The notes beneath the pieces are model-generated. The model did no database searches and was not told the origin of the DNA. It saw only the letters and a program-made list of their open reading frames with translations. The translations under genes and the position numbers were made by a program. A stretch of DNA of 35,398 nt from DASTBU01 sp035711845 (GTDB lineage Bacteria; Acidobacteriota; Vicinamibacteria; Vicinamibacterales; 2-12-FULL-66-21), in the NCBI GenBank assembly GCA_035711845.1, contig DASTBU010000174.1:1-35398 (forward strand), read 5' to 3'. Positions 7,401 to 15,165 of this stretch are shown here, piece after piece (position 1 is the stretch's first letter; each line of letters opens with the position of its first letter).

Positions 7401-10387
7401 AAGCCGTAGTGGAAGCCGAAGTCGAAGGACCAGCCGCGGGAGGAGGCGTCGGTCGCACGGACAACCGCGGTCTCGATCGGAAACCCGAACGCGTTCACCC
7501 TCACGCCCGCTCCAAGGCTGCTGACGAGCCGTCGTCCGCGAGCCGTTGTCGAGAAGGCCGGAGATCGGGACCAGACGAGGCCGCTGTCGACGAACAGGAA
7601 CCCTTCGAGCGGGAGCGGACCGTAGCGGAGGTCGCGCGAGCGGACGCCAATGAGCGGCGCGCGCACCTCCAGGTTGCCTACGAGCAGCCGGCTTCCGAGC
7701 AGCTCCTCGAACGCGCCACAGTCGGGGTTGCCCCCACACCGAATCGAGTTCCAGCCGTACCCGCGGATGAAGCTGCGCGAGCCGAGAAATGTGGGCAACA
7801 TCCGCTCGTCGTGGGCCTGCGGCCCGTACTGGCCCAGATGCACGCCGCGGACGGCTACGGTATACGGCTTCACCGGCATCAGGTACCGACGGTAGTCGAT
7901 GAGCAGGCGTGTGACAGCGAGCTCGCCGAACGTGGACGAAATCTCGAACCGCGATCTGGCGCCGACGATCGGGCTCGTCGGCCCGTACACGGCGGTATCG
8001 CGCACGTAGGCGGCGCTCGCTTCTCCGAAGGTCGCAGGCTGCGTGCCGCTGCTCTCGATGACCTCCCGGCTGAGCAGCCGGCCGTCCTCGCTCGCACGGT
8101 TCACCGAGTTGACGGTCGTACGATACAGAACGTGCCGGGCGCCTGCCTCGAACTCGATGCGCTCGGCCTGGTTCAGCGGATAGGCCAGGTGCGCGGCGAG
8201 CCGGAAGCTCGTTCGCTCCAGGTAGTGAATCTCGCGCGTAACGGCCGGCTCGCCGTCCACGCTGCTCGAGTGGATTCGCGGCAGTCGCTGGAGAGAGGGC
8301 AGGGCTTCGGCAATCGCCCCCCAGTTCCACCGGCGTTCGCGGTTCAGGAACCGCACGCGCAACGCAAGGTCGCGCAGTCGGTTGCCGGCCTGAGCGAAGA
8401 TCCCGAGTCGTCGATCCCCCAGCAGATCGCCGAAGAGGAGCGATCCACCCCCACGGACGAACGTGCCGAACGGTCCGCCGCCCGAGCTGAGGTAGGGGGA
8501 CCCGAGCGCTTCGAGGTCGAGCTTCGGTTCGTACGCGTGCGTTTCGATGGCTCTGGAGTCGTCCAGGCCAATCTCGTCGTCGGTCAGCAGATCGTCGACG
8601 ACGCTGTCGGCACGCTCGATCGGGGGCAGCGCGTTCGCGTTCGTCGCGGTTCGCTCGCCCGCCCGCCGGCCCAGGAGCGCCTCGGCGCCGCGGCGGATTG
8701 CGAGCTCGTATCGGCCCTTTCGGAAAACCGTGAATGCAAGGACCTCCGCGTGCGACGCGACCGAGAGCGCCGGGCTCGTCGAGGTGAGCCCCGCGACGCC
8801 GCCTGAAATATCCGTGAGCCGGCTGACCGTCGCGGTCCCGAGCTCGAGCCTGTAGACGTTGCTGGCGCCGTTCGCATCCGAGAGGAAGAAGATGCTCTTG
8901 CCGTCGGCAGACCAGTGCGGGTTCAGGTGCAGCGCCTCGGGGATTGCCGGAAGGGCCTGCATCGAACCGGACTGGAGCGCCGCGAGCGCCAGCTCCCAGC
9001 GACCGAAGCGGAGCCCCGGGAGATCGGTTGAGAACCGATCGGTGACGAAGACGAGCCGCAGGCCATCCGGCGACCACTGCGGTTGGAGATCGGCATAGGG
9101 ATCGTCGGTGATCTGCCTCAACGCTCCACTGTCGAGGTCGTAGACGTAGACGTCCGTGAGGCCACCCTCGAGCGCGGAGAAAGCGATGCGGCGTCCATCC
9201 GGAGACCACGATGGCGTGAGGATCTGCCCGAACTGCGGGAGTCTGATCTCGCGCTGGCGGCCCGGCAGGCCGACGTCGATGAGCACCAGCGTCGGCTCGC
9301 CGCGGTCGATGGCGGCGAAGACGAACTGCGCGCCGTCCGGGCTCCAGGAGCCAGCCGACCGGATCGCCTGAAGGCTCTCGAACCTCAGGGCCGTCGCCGT
9401 CGTCGCGAGCTTCCGCACGATTTCGCCGGTGACGGTGTCGGCCAGGAAGAGATCCAGCGACATCCGGTCCTTTTCGGAGAAGAAGACTACCTTGCTGCCG
9501 TCGGGACTGAGGGCCGGACCAAGCTGAAATCGGCCGGCGCGCCAGGTCGAGCTCACCGTGGTGCCGGCCGCGTCAGCCGCCAGGACCCGTGCGTCGAAGT
9601 GTTCCACCGATGCCTCTCGCCAGTCCGCGTACACCTCATCCAGCTCGAGGCCCGTCGCATTCTGGATCCTGCGCGGCAGGCTCCCGGTGCGCTTGTCCTT
9701 CAGGATCCTGGGGACGATGCGATCGCCGAATCGTCCTGCGAGATACGCCCAGACCGCGTGGCCGTATGTGTAGGGCGAGAACCGGCGCGCCGCCTCCTTC
9801 TCCCGTCGCGGCAGCAAATCGGACCGGACGGCGTCGCCCAGCCACATCGCGGTCTCGGCGCCGGACGCGCCGAGCGCCAGGTACTGCGCCAGCCCCTCGA
9901 TCGACCACAGCGGCCACCTCACCCCTCCGCCGTACTGCTTCGCCATGTCGAACTGGAAGGCGTGCGTGAGCTCGTGGCCCAGGATCCGGTCCGTTTCAGC
10001 CAGGGTTGGCGCAAACGGCATGACAATCCGCCGCCGGGCGGATTCGGTCACCCCACCGATTCCCTCTCCGAGAAAACCGTCGACGACGTTGGTCTGTGCG
10101 AATTCGGGCTGACTTCCGTAGAGGATCAGGGTCTGACGGCCTGCCAGCCGGTGTTCCAGCACACGCGACAGCCGCGCATACCAGCGCTCGGCGAGCCGGG
10201 CCACGATCCGTGCCGCTTGTTCCTCGCGGGGGTAGTAATAGACGTGGAAGTGCTCCGTCTCGAGGAATCTGAAGTCGAAGTCGAGGTATTCGACCTTGTT
10301 ACGCCCGAAGTGCTGCGCGCTGGCGCCGTGCGCACCCCACAGCGTAGACACAAACACCACAACCCACGCCAGGCCGCGCATGGACAT
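7397..10387 (-). CDS. Peptidase-MA-like / PD40 beta-propeller / surface-antigen beta-barrel protein
   Basis: 996 aa. A signal peptide (residues 1-25, ending GASAQ) is followed by a gluzincin-like domain with HELTH at residues 138-142 and a downstream WSIEGLAQYLA stretch that supplies the usual Glu (peptidase MA pattern). Residues about 270-560 hold TolB/PD40 propeller repeats, each with the W(S)PDG signature (LSPDGSKVVFF, WSPDGAQFVF, WSPDGRRIAF, WSPDGLRLVF, WSADGKSIFF). The last ~370 residues form a beta-barrel of the bacterial surface antigen (Omp85-like) type, with GSRSFIRGYG and a terminal Phe (FDFGFHYGF). It is thus an outer-membrane protein with a periplasmic propeller and a putative metallopeptidase. 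Its substrate is unknown. A run of G lies just before the first ATG; a second ATG two codons in is possible. Confidence 0.88.
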   Translation of the reverse strand: MSMRGLAWVVVFVSTLWGAHGASAQHFGRNKVEYLDFDFRFLETEHFHVYYYPREEQAARIVARLAERWYARLSRVLEHRLAGRQTLILYGSQPEFAQTNVVDGFLGEGIGGVTESARRRIVMPFAPTLAETDRILGHELTHAFQFDMAKQYGGGVRWPLWSIEGLAQYLALGASGAETAMWLGDAVRSDLLPRREKEAARRFSPYTYGHAVWAYLAGRFGDRIVPRILKDKRTGSLPRRIQNATGLELDEVYADWREASVEHFDARVLAADAAGTTVSSTWRAGRFQLGPALSPDGSKVVFFSEKDRMSLDLFLADTVTGEIVRKLATTATALRFESLQAIRSAGSWSPDGAQFVFAAIDRGEPTLVLIDVGLPGRQREIRLPQFGQILTPSWSPDGRRIAFSALEGGLTDVYVYDLDSGALRQITDDPYADLQPQWSPDGLRLVFVTDRFSTDLPGLRFGRWELALAALQSGSMQALPAIPEALHLNPHWSADGKSIFFLSDANGASNVYRLELGTATVSRLTDISGGVAGLTSTSPALSVASHAEVLAFTVFRKGRYELAIRRGAEALLGRRAGERTATNANALPPIERADSVVDDLLTDDEIGLDDSRAIETHAYEPKLDLEALGSPYLSSGGGPFGTFVRGGGSLLFGDLLGDRRLGIFAQAGNRLRDLALRVRFLNRERRWNWGAIAEALPSLQRLPRIHSSSVDGEPAVTREIHYLERTSFRLAAHLAYPLNQAERIEFEAGARHVLYRTTVNSVNRASEDGRLLSREVIESSGTQPATFGEASAAYVRDTAVYGPTSPIVGARSRFEISSTFGELAVTRLLIDYRRYLMPVKPYTVAVRGVHLGQYGPQAHDERMLPTFLGSRSFIRGYGWNSIRCGGNPDCGAFEELLGSRLLVGNLEVRAPLIGVRSRDLRYGPLPLEGFLFVDSGLVWSRSPAFSTTARGRRLVSSLGAGVRVNAFGFPIETAVVRATDASSRGWSFDFGFHYGF

Positions 10388-10467
10388 CCCCCCCGGACTC
10401 GATCGGAAGGCGAGAAGTAGAGAGTTCTTCTAACGTAGAGTCGAAGGGGAGTCAAGGAGAACATTCG

Positions 10468-10743
10468 TCACGTACGACGTGCTGCGTGCTACGGTGCGAC
10501 GTGCTGCTTGTCACGTGCGACGTGCTCGTGCGACGGTGCGACGTGATGCTTGTTACGTGCGATGTGCTCGTGCTATGTGCACGTGCGACGTGCGTGTGGC
10601 CACCGGCACGCATGGCACCTGGCGCCGCACGTCGCACGTGGCACGTCGCACGTGGCACGTCGCACAGCACGTCGGCACGTCGCACGTGACAAGCAGCACG
10701 TCGTACCGTAGCACGTCGCACGTCGTACGTGACAAGCCGCACG
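10468..10743. repeat. Long hairpin of GTGCGACGTGC-type repeats (family locus A)
   Basis: The arms 10468-10525 and 10675-10732 are reverse complements at 55 of 58 positions. The 149-nt loop is made of further copies of the same vocabulary (GTGCGACGTG, CACGTCGCAC) and has inner stems. The element begins directly 3' of the stop of the minus-strand barrel gene at 10745. It accounts for most of the 357-nt gap between two minus-strand genes (10388-10744). Short open frames inside it are translations of the repeat and are not genes. Confidence 0.9.
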
Positions 10744-10744
10744 C

Positions 10745-11380
10745 TCAGCTTCCGCCGAACCGTATCGTGAGGCCGACCGTTGCGCGCCAGAAATCGAAAT
10801 CGGACAGCGCCAGGTCGAACGCGTCGTCCGCCTCGGTCTCGCTGAGCGTGCGGAAATAGCGGATGTCGCCGCGGATGCCGATGTTGTCGGTGAAGAACCC
10901 GTTGAGGCCCGCTCCGACGTTGAACCCGAGATTGTTCGAGTCGAGATCGTTGAAGAACTCGTCCCCGTCGATGTGGCCCCTGATCAGCCCGATCCCGCCG
11001 GTCGCATACGGCCGCACGCCGGGGCCGGTCTGACCGCCTACAGGGATGCCAACCAGCACGTTACCCATCAGGGTTGTGACGTTGCTGTCGCCGAACTCGA
11101 AGTTCCCGGGCCCGACCGTGTTCTCGAAGAAGTTCGGCGACCAGCCGAAGTCCACTTCGAACCCCACGATGCCACCGCCCATCCAGCCGAGCGACGCGCC
11201 CATGTCGACCCGGCGTTCGAACTCGTCGTCGAAATCGTCGAAGCTGCCGAAGTCCGCGTTGCCACCGAAGTTGGCGCCGATGAAAGGCGTGAGCAGCCAA
11301 TCGGCCGAGGCTCGGCCGGGCGTGCCCATGAGGAAGAGCCCGGAAAGCGCCAGACTCGGTAACACTTTCTTCACAAACAT
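10745..11380 (-). CDS. Outer-membrane beta-barrel protein
   Basis: 211 aa. Signal peptide MFVKKVLPSLALSGLFLMG…RASA, then alternating amphipathic strands typical of an 8-strand OmpA/OmpW-like porin-fold protein: DWLLTPFIGANFGG, GGGIVGFEVDFGWS, RPYATGGIGLIRG, LGFNVGAGLNGFF, NIGIRGDIRYFR, and a last strand FWRATVGLTIRFGGS. An acidic insert (FDDFDDEFE) lies in the first loop and may bind cations. The open frame extends to 11473, but the ATG at 11380 has GGAGGG six nucleotides upstream and starts the signal peptide. A palindrome lies in its leader (11409-11428). Specific function unknown. Confidence 0.87.
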   Translation of the reverse strand: MFVKKVLPSLALSGLFLMGTPGRASADWLLTPFIGANFGGNADFGSFDDFDDEFERRVDMGASLGWMGGGIVGFEVDFGWSPNFFENTVGPGNFEFGDSNVTTLMGNVLVGIPVGGQTGPGVRPYATGGIGLIRGHIDGDEFFNDLDSNNLGFNVGAGLNGFFTDNIGIRGDIRYFRTLSETEADDAFDLALSDFDFWRATVGLTIRFGGS

Positions 11381-11408
11381 GCATTCCCTCCATGAATGGA
11401 TGAGCGGT

Positions 11409-11428
11409 CGACGGAATACGTTCCGTCG
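11409..11428 (-). promoter_or_regulatory. Perfect inverted repeat in the leader of the barrel gene
   Basis: CGACGGAA TACG TTCCGTCG, an 8-bp perfect inverted repeat (10 with one wobble), 28-47 nt upstream of the ATG at 11380. It could be an operator for a dimeric repressor or an mRNA hairpin. No assigned regulator. Confidence 0.5.
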
Positions 11429-11679
11429 GCAGATCCGCTCAGTTTGATCACAGGGTGTGAGTACGCAATTCACATACCCCGGGCCGGCCGTTCAGCTGGA
11501 ATCCTCCTGCTGAGCCCAAGGGCTCCGCTGCGGCAGCGTCGGATGCCGGCTGAGCTCAACGGGATCTCGGCCACGCAGCCCGTCGAACGGGACACAGTCT
11601 GGCTGATGCCTTTCACCATCGACAACGCGGCGTCGCGAGCGAACGCACTGGATTTTCGAGTTGCGCATTGCATCCTCCA
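11429..11679. other. Gene-free stretch without recognised elements
   Basis: Between the leader palindrome of the barrel gene and the stop of the next minus-strand gene. Open frames on both strands look like non-coding shadows; I see no repeat array or RNA gene here. It probably contains the promoter of the barrel gene, but no convincing hexamer pair stands out. Confidence 0.4.
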
Positions 11680-12309
11680 TCATTTCACCAGAACGGCCAT
11701 GCCCGTCAGTACCAACGCGCCGGCCCACAGCCAATCCATGTTGAACCAGGCCTTACGAAGGATGCTCAGACCAAGCTTTCGATACACGATCCACGCAGCA
11801 AGCACCATCACGGTGAGATACGCTGCCGTGTGAAGAGCGACCGCGGCGACGGCGACGTTCGCCGCCGCCGCACCCAGGTGATGCGCATGGTTGTGGTTCG
11901 CTGCTGCGGCCGTGGGCGCCGTCGTGGGCATGACGAACGGCAGCACCATGAATCCGGCGCCATGTGCCGAGGCCATCAGAAACGACCAGAGCGTCAGATC
12001 GCGGAAATTGACTTGCATGCCGCCAGAGCGTGGATGGCGATGACGCCACAGCCGGTAGAGTCCCAGCGTCATGAGCGTCGACGCGACCAGGCCCTTCAGC
12101 GCGGGGAGTGGAACCACGATCTGCGCCACCGCAACGGCTGCAACGACCAGTCCCACGGCTGCGGCGTGCCCAAGTGCAATCGGTGGCAGGGCGCGCCACA
12201 CGCCCCGCGCGCTCCGTTGTTGCATGCCCAGCGCCACGGCAAACAGCCATCCCATGCCGGGATTGATGCCGTGGTAGGCACCGAGAAAGACCATCGCATG
12301 CCAATTCAT
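11680..12309 (-). CDS. Polytopic membrane protein, downstream partner of the SBP56 homologue
   Basis: 209 aa with about six TM helices. Visible motifs: FLGAYHGINPGMGWLFAVALG at the N-terminus, PPIALGHAAAVGLVV, LMASAHGAGFMVLPF, and a His-rich loop NHNHAHH at about residues 135-141, then two further TM helices. The conserved His residues inside membrane segments recall metal or small-gas-linked membrane proteins such as HupE/UreJ or RcnA, but I cannot assign a family. The start at 12309 is chosen because GAGG sits about 6 nt upstream; the open frame runs on to 12360, inside the upstream gene. It lies 19 nt downstream of the selenium-binding-protein gene, so the two form an operon and the membrane protein may handle that enzyme's metal or substrate (inference). 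Confidence 0.8.
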   Translation of the reverse strand: MNWHAMVFLGAYHGINPGMGWLFAVALGMQQRSARGVWRALPPIALGHAAAVGLVVAAVAVAQIVVPLPALKGLVASTLMTLGLYRLWRHRHPRSGGMQVNFRDLTLWSFLMASAHGAGFMVLPFVMPTTAPTAAAANHNHAHHLGAAAANVAVAAVALHTAAYLTVMVLAAWIVYRKLGLSILRKAWFNMDWLWAGALVLTGMAVLVK

Positions 12310-12328
12310 GAGATCCTCGCCACGCGAT

Positions 12329-13750
12329 CTACGCGTAACAGTACGAATCAGAGGAAGCATCGCCGCCTTCGAGGCGGATCTGGTGCGGCCGCAGGCCGCC
12401 GGTTTCGATGAAGAAATTCGTGTCCAGCTTCATCGGACCGCCGTTGGCCGGGATTTCTGCCTTTGCGATCCAGCCCTGAATGCCGTCGGGGTAGATCTGT
12501 CTGTCCCACGGCGTGTAGAGGCTGTTCGTGAAATAGATCCGTCGGCCGTCGCGGCTGACCTCGACCATCTGCGGTCCACCGTTGACGGGTTTGCCCGGGT
12601 GGCTCGGGTGCGCCGTCCGATTGACCATGCCGCCGAGCTTCAGGGAGCTCACTTTCTTCGGGTTGAAGGGATCCGTCACGTCGTACTGGATGAACTCTCC
12701 GAGGCCCCAGCACGAGACGTACAGATAGCGATCATCGACTGACAGATCGATGTCGGTGACCAGCGGAGCCACAGCCTTGAATCCCTGGAGAATGGGCGGC
12801 AGCTTCCCCGGGTCCGCAGGTTCCGCGGGGATTTCGATCACCTTCTTGATCGCCCACGGGCCGTCCGACCCATCGCCGGGCTTCTTGGTCGCGTCGCGGT
12901 ACCACAACCAGACCGACGAGGAGAGATCCTTCAGCGACAGGACGACACTGGCAAACCCGTAGGCGCGCGTCGGATCGTGAGCCGGCCGCAGCTCCAGGAC
13001 CATTTGCTGGTCAGCGCCGAGATCGAGCTCCTGCAGATGACGTCGCCGGCGCAGGTCCCACACGTGCAGCTTGCTTCCGTACTTGCCGCCAAGCAGCAGC
13101 TCGGGATTGATGCCGTGTTTCACCATGTTGGGTGTGCCCCAGGTGCTGCTGATCATCGTGTCGAGCCCGAGGTGCCACCACACGTCGTACGCCAGTTCCT
13201 GCGGTCCGCGATCCAGCTCCCATCGTCCACGAACCTCGAACGTCTCCGGATCGAGCAGGAACGTGCCGCCCGGCCCGTTGCCATCAGGCGCTCCGAGCGC
13301 GCTGAGAAAGATCCCGTCCGGGCCGCAGTGCACGGTGTGTGGCGCTGCGTACCCCGTGCGCCTGGCTAGGGTCTCCGGCTCGATGACCTTCACGATTCGC
13401 GGCTGTCGGGGATCGGGCTTCGTGTCAAGAATGTGAATGCGGGATGAGTGGATGCCCGGCACGACCAGATAGCGCCGTTCCATGTGCGGATGAGGCGCAT
13501 AGGGACAGAGGCAGGAACTGCACGCGTTCCAGCCGAAGTGATGAAGCTCGTCTCCCGCGTGAGGCATGTCGGTCTGACCAATCAGCCGGCCGTAACTCTT
13601 CGCGGCCGGGTCCAGGTCGACGACGCCGAGCGCGTCGGTGCCTCCTTCGCGCGGGTTGACGAGCGCGACATATGCGAATGTCTCCGGAGGTGCCTGCGTC
13701 GCCATCGTCGGCGAGGGATAGAACGTCGGGTCGGGTGTCAGTAGTGGCAT
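12329..13750 (-). CDS. Selenium-binding protein SBP56 / methanethiol oxidase homologue
   Basis: 473 aa, the normal size for the SBP56 family. Characteristic segments: HHFGWNACSSCLC near the N-terminus (the conserved Cys pair), HSSRIHILDTKPDPR, PHTVHCGPDGIFLSALG, STWGTPNMVKHG, and WDRQIYPDGIQGW with HQIRLEGGDASSDSYC at the end. Family members include human SELENBP1 and bacterial methanethiol oxidase (MtoX), which converts methanethiol to formaldehyde, H2O2 and H2S with copper. Here no SCO1/MauG-like maturation genes lie beside it, unlike described mtoX operons, and no signal peptide is visible, whereas MtoX is periplasmic. The start at 13750 follows GAGGAG; the frame upstream to 13918 is rejected. 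Divergent from an AraC regulator that may control it. Confidence 0.92.
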   Translation of the reverse strand: MPLLTPDPTFYPSPTMATQAPPETFAYVALVNPREGGTDALGVVDLDPAAKSYGRLIGQTDMPHAGDELHHFGWNACSSCLCPYAPHPHMERRYLVVPGIHSSRIHILDTKPDPRQPRIVKVIEPETLARRTGYAAPHTVHCGPDGIFLSALGAPDGNGPGGTFLLDPETFEVRGRWELDRGPQELAYDVWWHLGLDTMISSTWGTPNMVKHGINPELLLGGKYGSKLHVWDLRRRRHLQELDLGADQQMVLELRPAHDPTRAYGFASVVLSLKDLSSSVWLWYRDATKKPGDGSDGPWAIKKVIEIPAEPADPGKLPPILQGFKAVAPLVTDIDLSVDDRYLYVSCWGLGEFIQYDVTDPFNPKKVSSLKLGGMVNRTAHPSHPGKPVNGGPQMVEVSRDGRRIYFTNSLYTPWDRQIYPDGIQGWIAKAEIPANGGPMKLDTNFFIETGGLRPHQIRLEGGDASSDSYCYA

Positions 13751-13948
13751 CGTCTTGCTCCTCGTGGTGTGCTTCGTCTCAACACGGCAATCCTGAACCG
13801 ACGGTCGGCGCAGCTCTATGACCGAGGCTCTGCGCCTATTGCCCGGACCACCGGATTTGCTTGACGCCTTGACTGAGTCTCTGGAATCCTTGACCGTGGC
13901 TCCGGCTGAAGCCGGCACCGCATCGGCACGCGCCTCACGGAATCACAA
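13751..13948. promoter_or_regulatory. Divergent control region SBP56 homologue / AraC regulator
   Basis: 198 nt between divergent starts. Three direct TTGAC copies (13861, 13869, 13890) lie toward the AraC gene; the 21-nt spacing of the last two equals two helical turns and would suit an AraC-type activator. This is suggestive only. Confidence 0.3.
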
Positions 13949-14968
13949 ATGGATGTGTTGTCAGACGTCCTGCGTGTTGTACGGCTGTCGGGATCCGTGT
14001 TTTTCACCGCCGATTTCTCGTCGCCATGGTCGGTCGAATCGCCGATTCCCGAGATGCTGTCGTCGGCCGTGATGCCGGAAGCCGAATGCATCGTTCTCTT
14101 CCACATCCTCGTCGACGGCGCATGTGAGGTGTTGTGCAAGGGCCATCCGACACTCAGGATGGAGAGCGGTGATGTGGTGGTGTTTCTGCGCGGCGACCAG
14201 CACACGATGCGCAGCCACGTCGCGGCGGTCACGACCCCTCTCACCTCGATTTTTTCGCCTGGCACTTACGATGAGCCCCCGCTGCTCTCGTACGGTGGTG
14301 GTGGAACGACGTCGCGCTTCGTCTGCGGCTATTTGAACTGCGATCAGCGGTTCGCTCCGCTAGTCGAGGGGCTGCCGACGATGTTGCTGGTTCGAGGCCG
14401 CGACGACTATTCGGCGATCGAAGCCGTCGACGCGAGCGGTATCCGTCCAACTGTCGTGCCGGAGGGATCGGGAACGTGGTTGGGGACGACACTGAAGTTC
14501 ACCATCAACGAAGCCCGGACGGCGCGTCCGGGCAATGCAGCGATGCTGGGACGACTCACGGAGCTGATGTTCGTCGAGATCCTGCGCGAGTACATGCACC
14601 GACTTCCAGCGGAGCACGGCGGCTGGCTCGCCGGGCTGAACGATCCGCACGTCGGCAAAGCCTTGCGGTTGCTGCACGCGAATCCCGGCCGCGATTGGAC
14701 CGTTGACGATCTGGCGCGGGAGGTGGCGACGTCGCGGTCGGTGCTGGCCCAGCGGTTCACGGAACTGGTCGGCGAAGCGCCGATGCGGTACCTGGCCGGC
14801 TGGCGGATGCAGCTCGCAAAGCAGATGATGCGCGACGGCGCGCGCAACATCCAGGACGTGGCGACCCGCGTCGGCTACGACTCCGAAGCGGCCTTCAACC
14901 GCGCCTTCAAGCGTGCAACGGGCTCACCGCCGGCAACCTGGCGCAAGGGCGCGCTCCTGCGGGGATAG
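13949..14968 (+). CDS. AraC family regulator with N-terminal cupin domain
   Basis: 339 aa. Residues about 10-200 are a cupin-type sensor (AraC_binding/Cupin_6 style): ECIVLFHILVDGACEV, MESGDVVVFLRGDQHTM, then SRFVCGYLNCD. The C-terminal ~100 residues carry the double helix-turn-helix of AraC: WTVDDLAREVATSRSVLAQRFTELVGEAPMRYL for the first, and NIQDVATRVGYDSEAAFNRAFKRATGSPPATWR for the second, complete. Such cupin_6 AraC proteins usually regulate an adjacent divergent oxidoreductase gene; here that would be the SBP56 homologue. The ATG at 13949 is taken; no good Shine-Dalgarno sequence is visible. Ligand unknown. Confidence 0.9.
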   Translation: MDVLSDVLRVVRLSGSVFFTADFSSPWSVESPIPEMLSSAVMPEAECIVLFHILVDGACEVLCKGHPTLRMESGDVVVFLRGDQHTMRSHVAAVTTPLTSIFSPGTYDEPPLLSYGGGGTTSRFVCGYLNCDQRFAPLVEGLPTMLLVRGRDDYSAIEAVDASGIRPTVVPEGSGTWLGTTLKFTINEARTARPGNAAMLGRLTELMFVEILREYMHRLPAEHGGWLAGLNDPHVGKALRLLHANPGRDWTVDDLAREVATSRSVLAQRFTELVGEAPMRYLAGWRMQLAKQMMRDGARNIQDVATRVGYDSEAAFNRAFKRATGSPPATWRKGALLRG

Positions 14969-15077
14969 CCGAGGCGAATCATCAGGAACGACTCAGCGGA
15001 CTCAGCCGGACGCCGGCCGGTGCCTCACCAAGGGTGTGAAGGATCGCGGCCTGTTTGTTACAAGCCTCGCGAGCCCG

Positions 15078-15155
15078 TCGATCACCCGATCACCCGATCG
15101 CTCGATCGCTCGATAACATCGCTCGATCACTCGTTCGCTCGATCGCGCGATGATA
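15078..15155. repeat. CGATCRCY short-period repeat
   Basis: Four tandem 8-nt units CGATCACC/CGATCGCT (15079-15110) continue as degenerate copies (CGCTCGATCACTCGTTCGCTCGATCGCG) to about 15150. The unit is close to self-complementary. It fills the gap between the AraC gene and the decayed glycosyltransferase gene, ending about 10 nt before its start. Confidence 0.8.
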
Positions 15156-15165
15156 GGCTCTCGCG

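Noticed and set aside
7409..10420. Long plus-strand open frames opposite the PD40/barrel gene
   Set aside because: They mirror a 996-aa gene with signal peptide, propeller repeats and barrel; high GC keeps antisense frames open.
10468..10743. Possible CRISPR array or coding ORFs in the GTGCGACGTGC region
   Set aside because: There are no unique spacers of constant length and no cas genes; the peptides are translations of the repeat.
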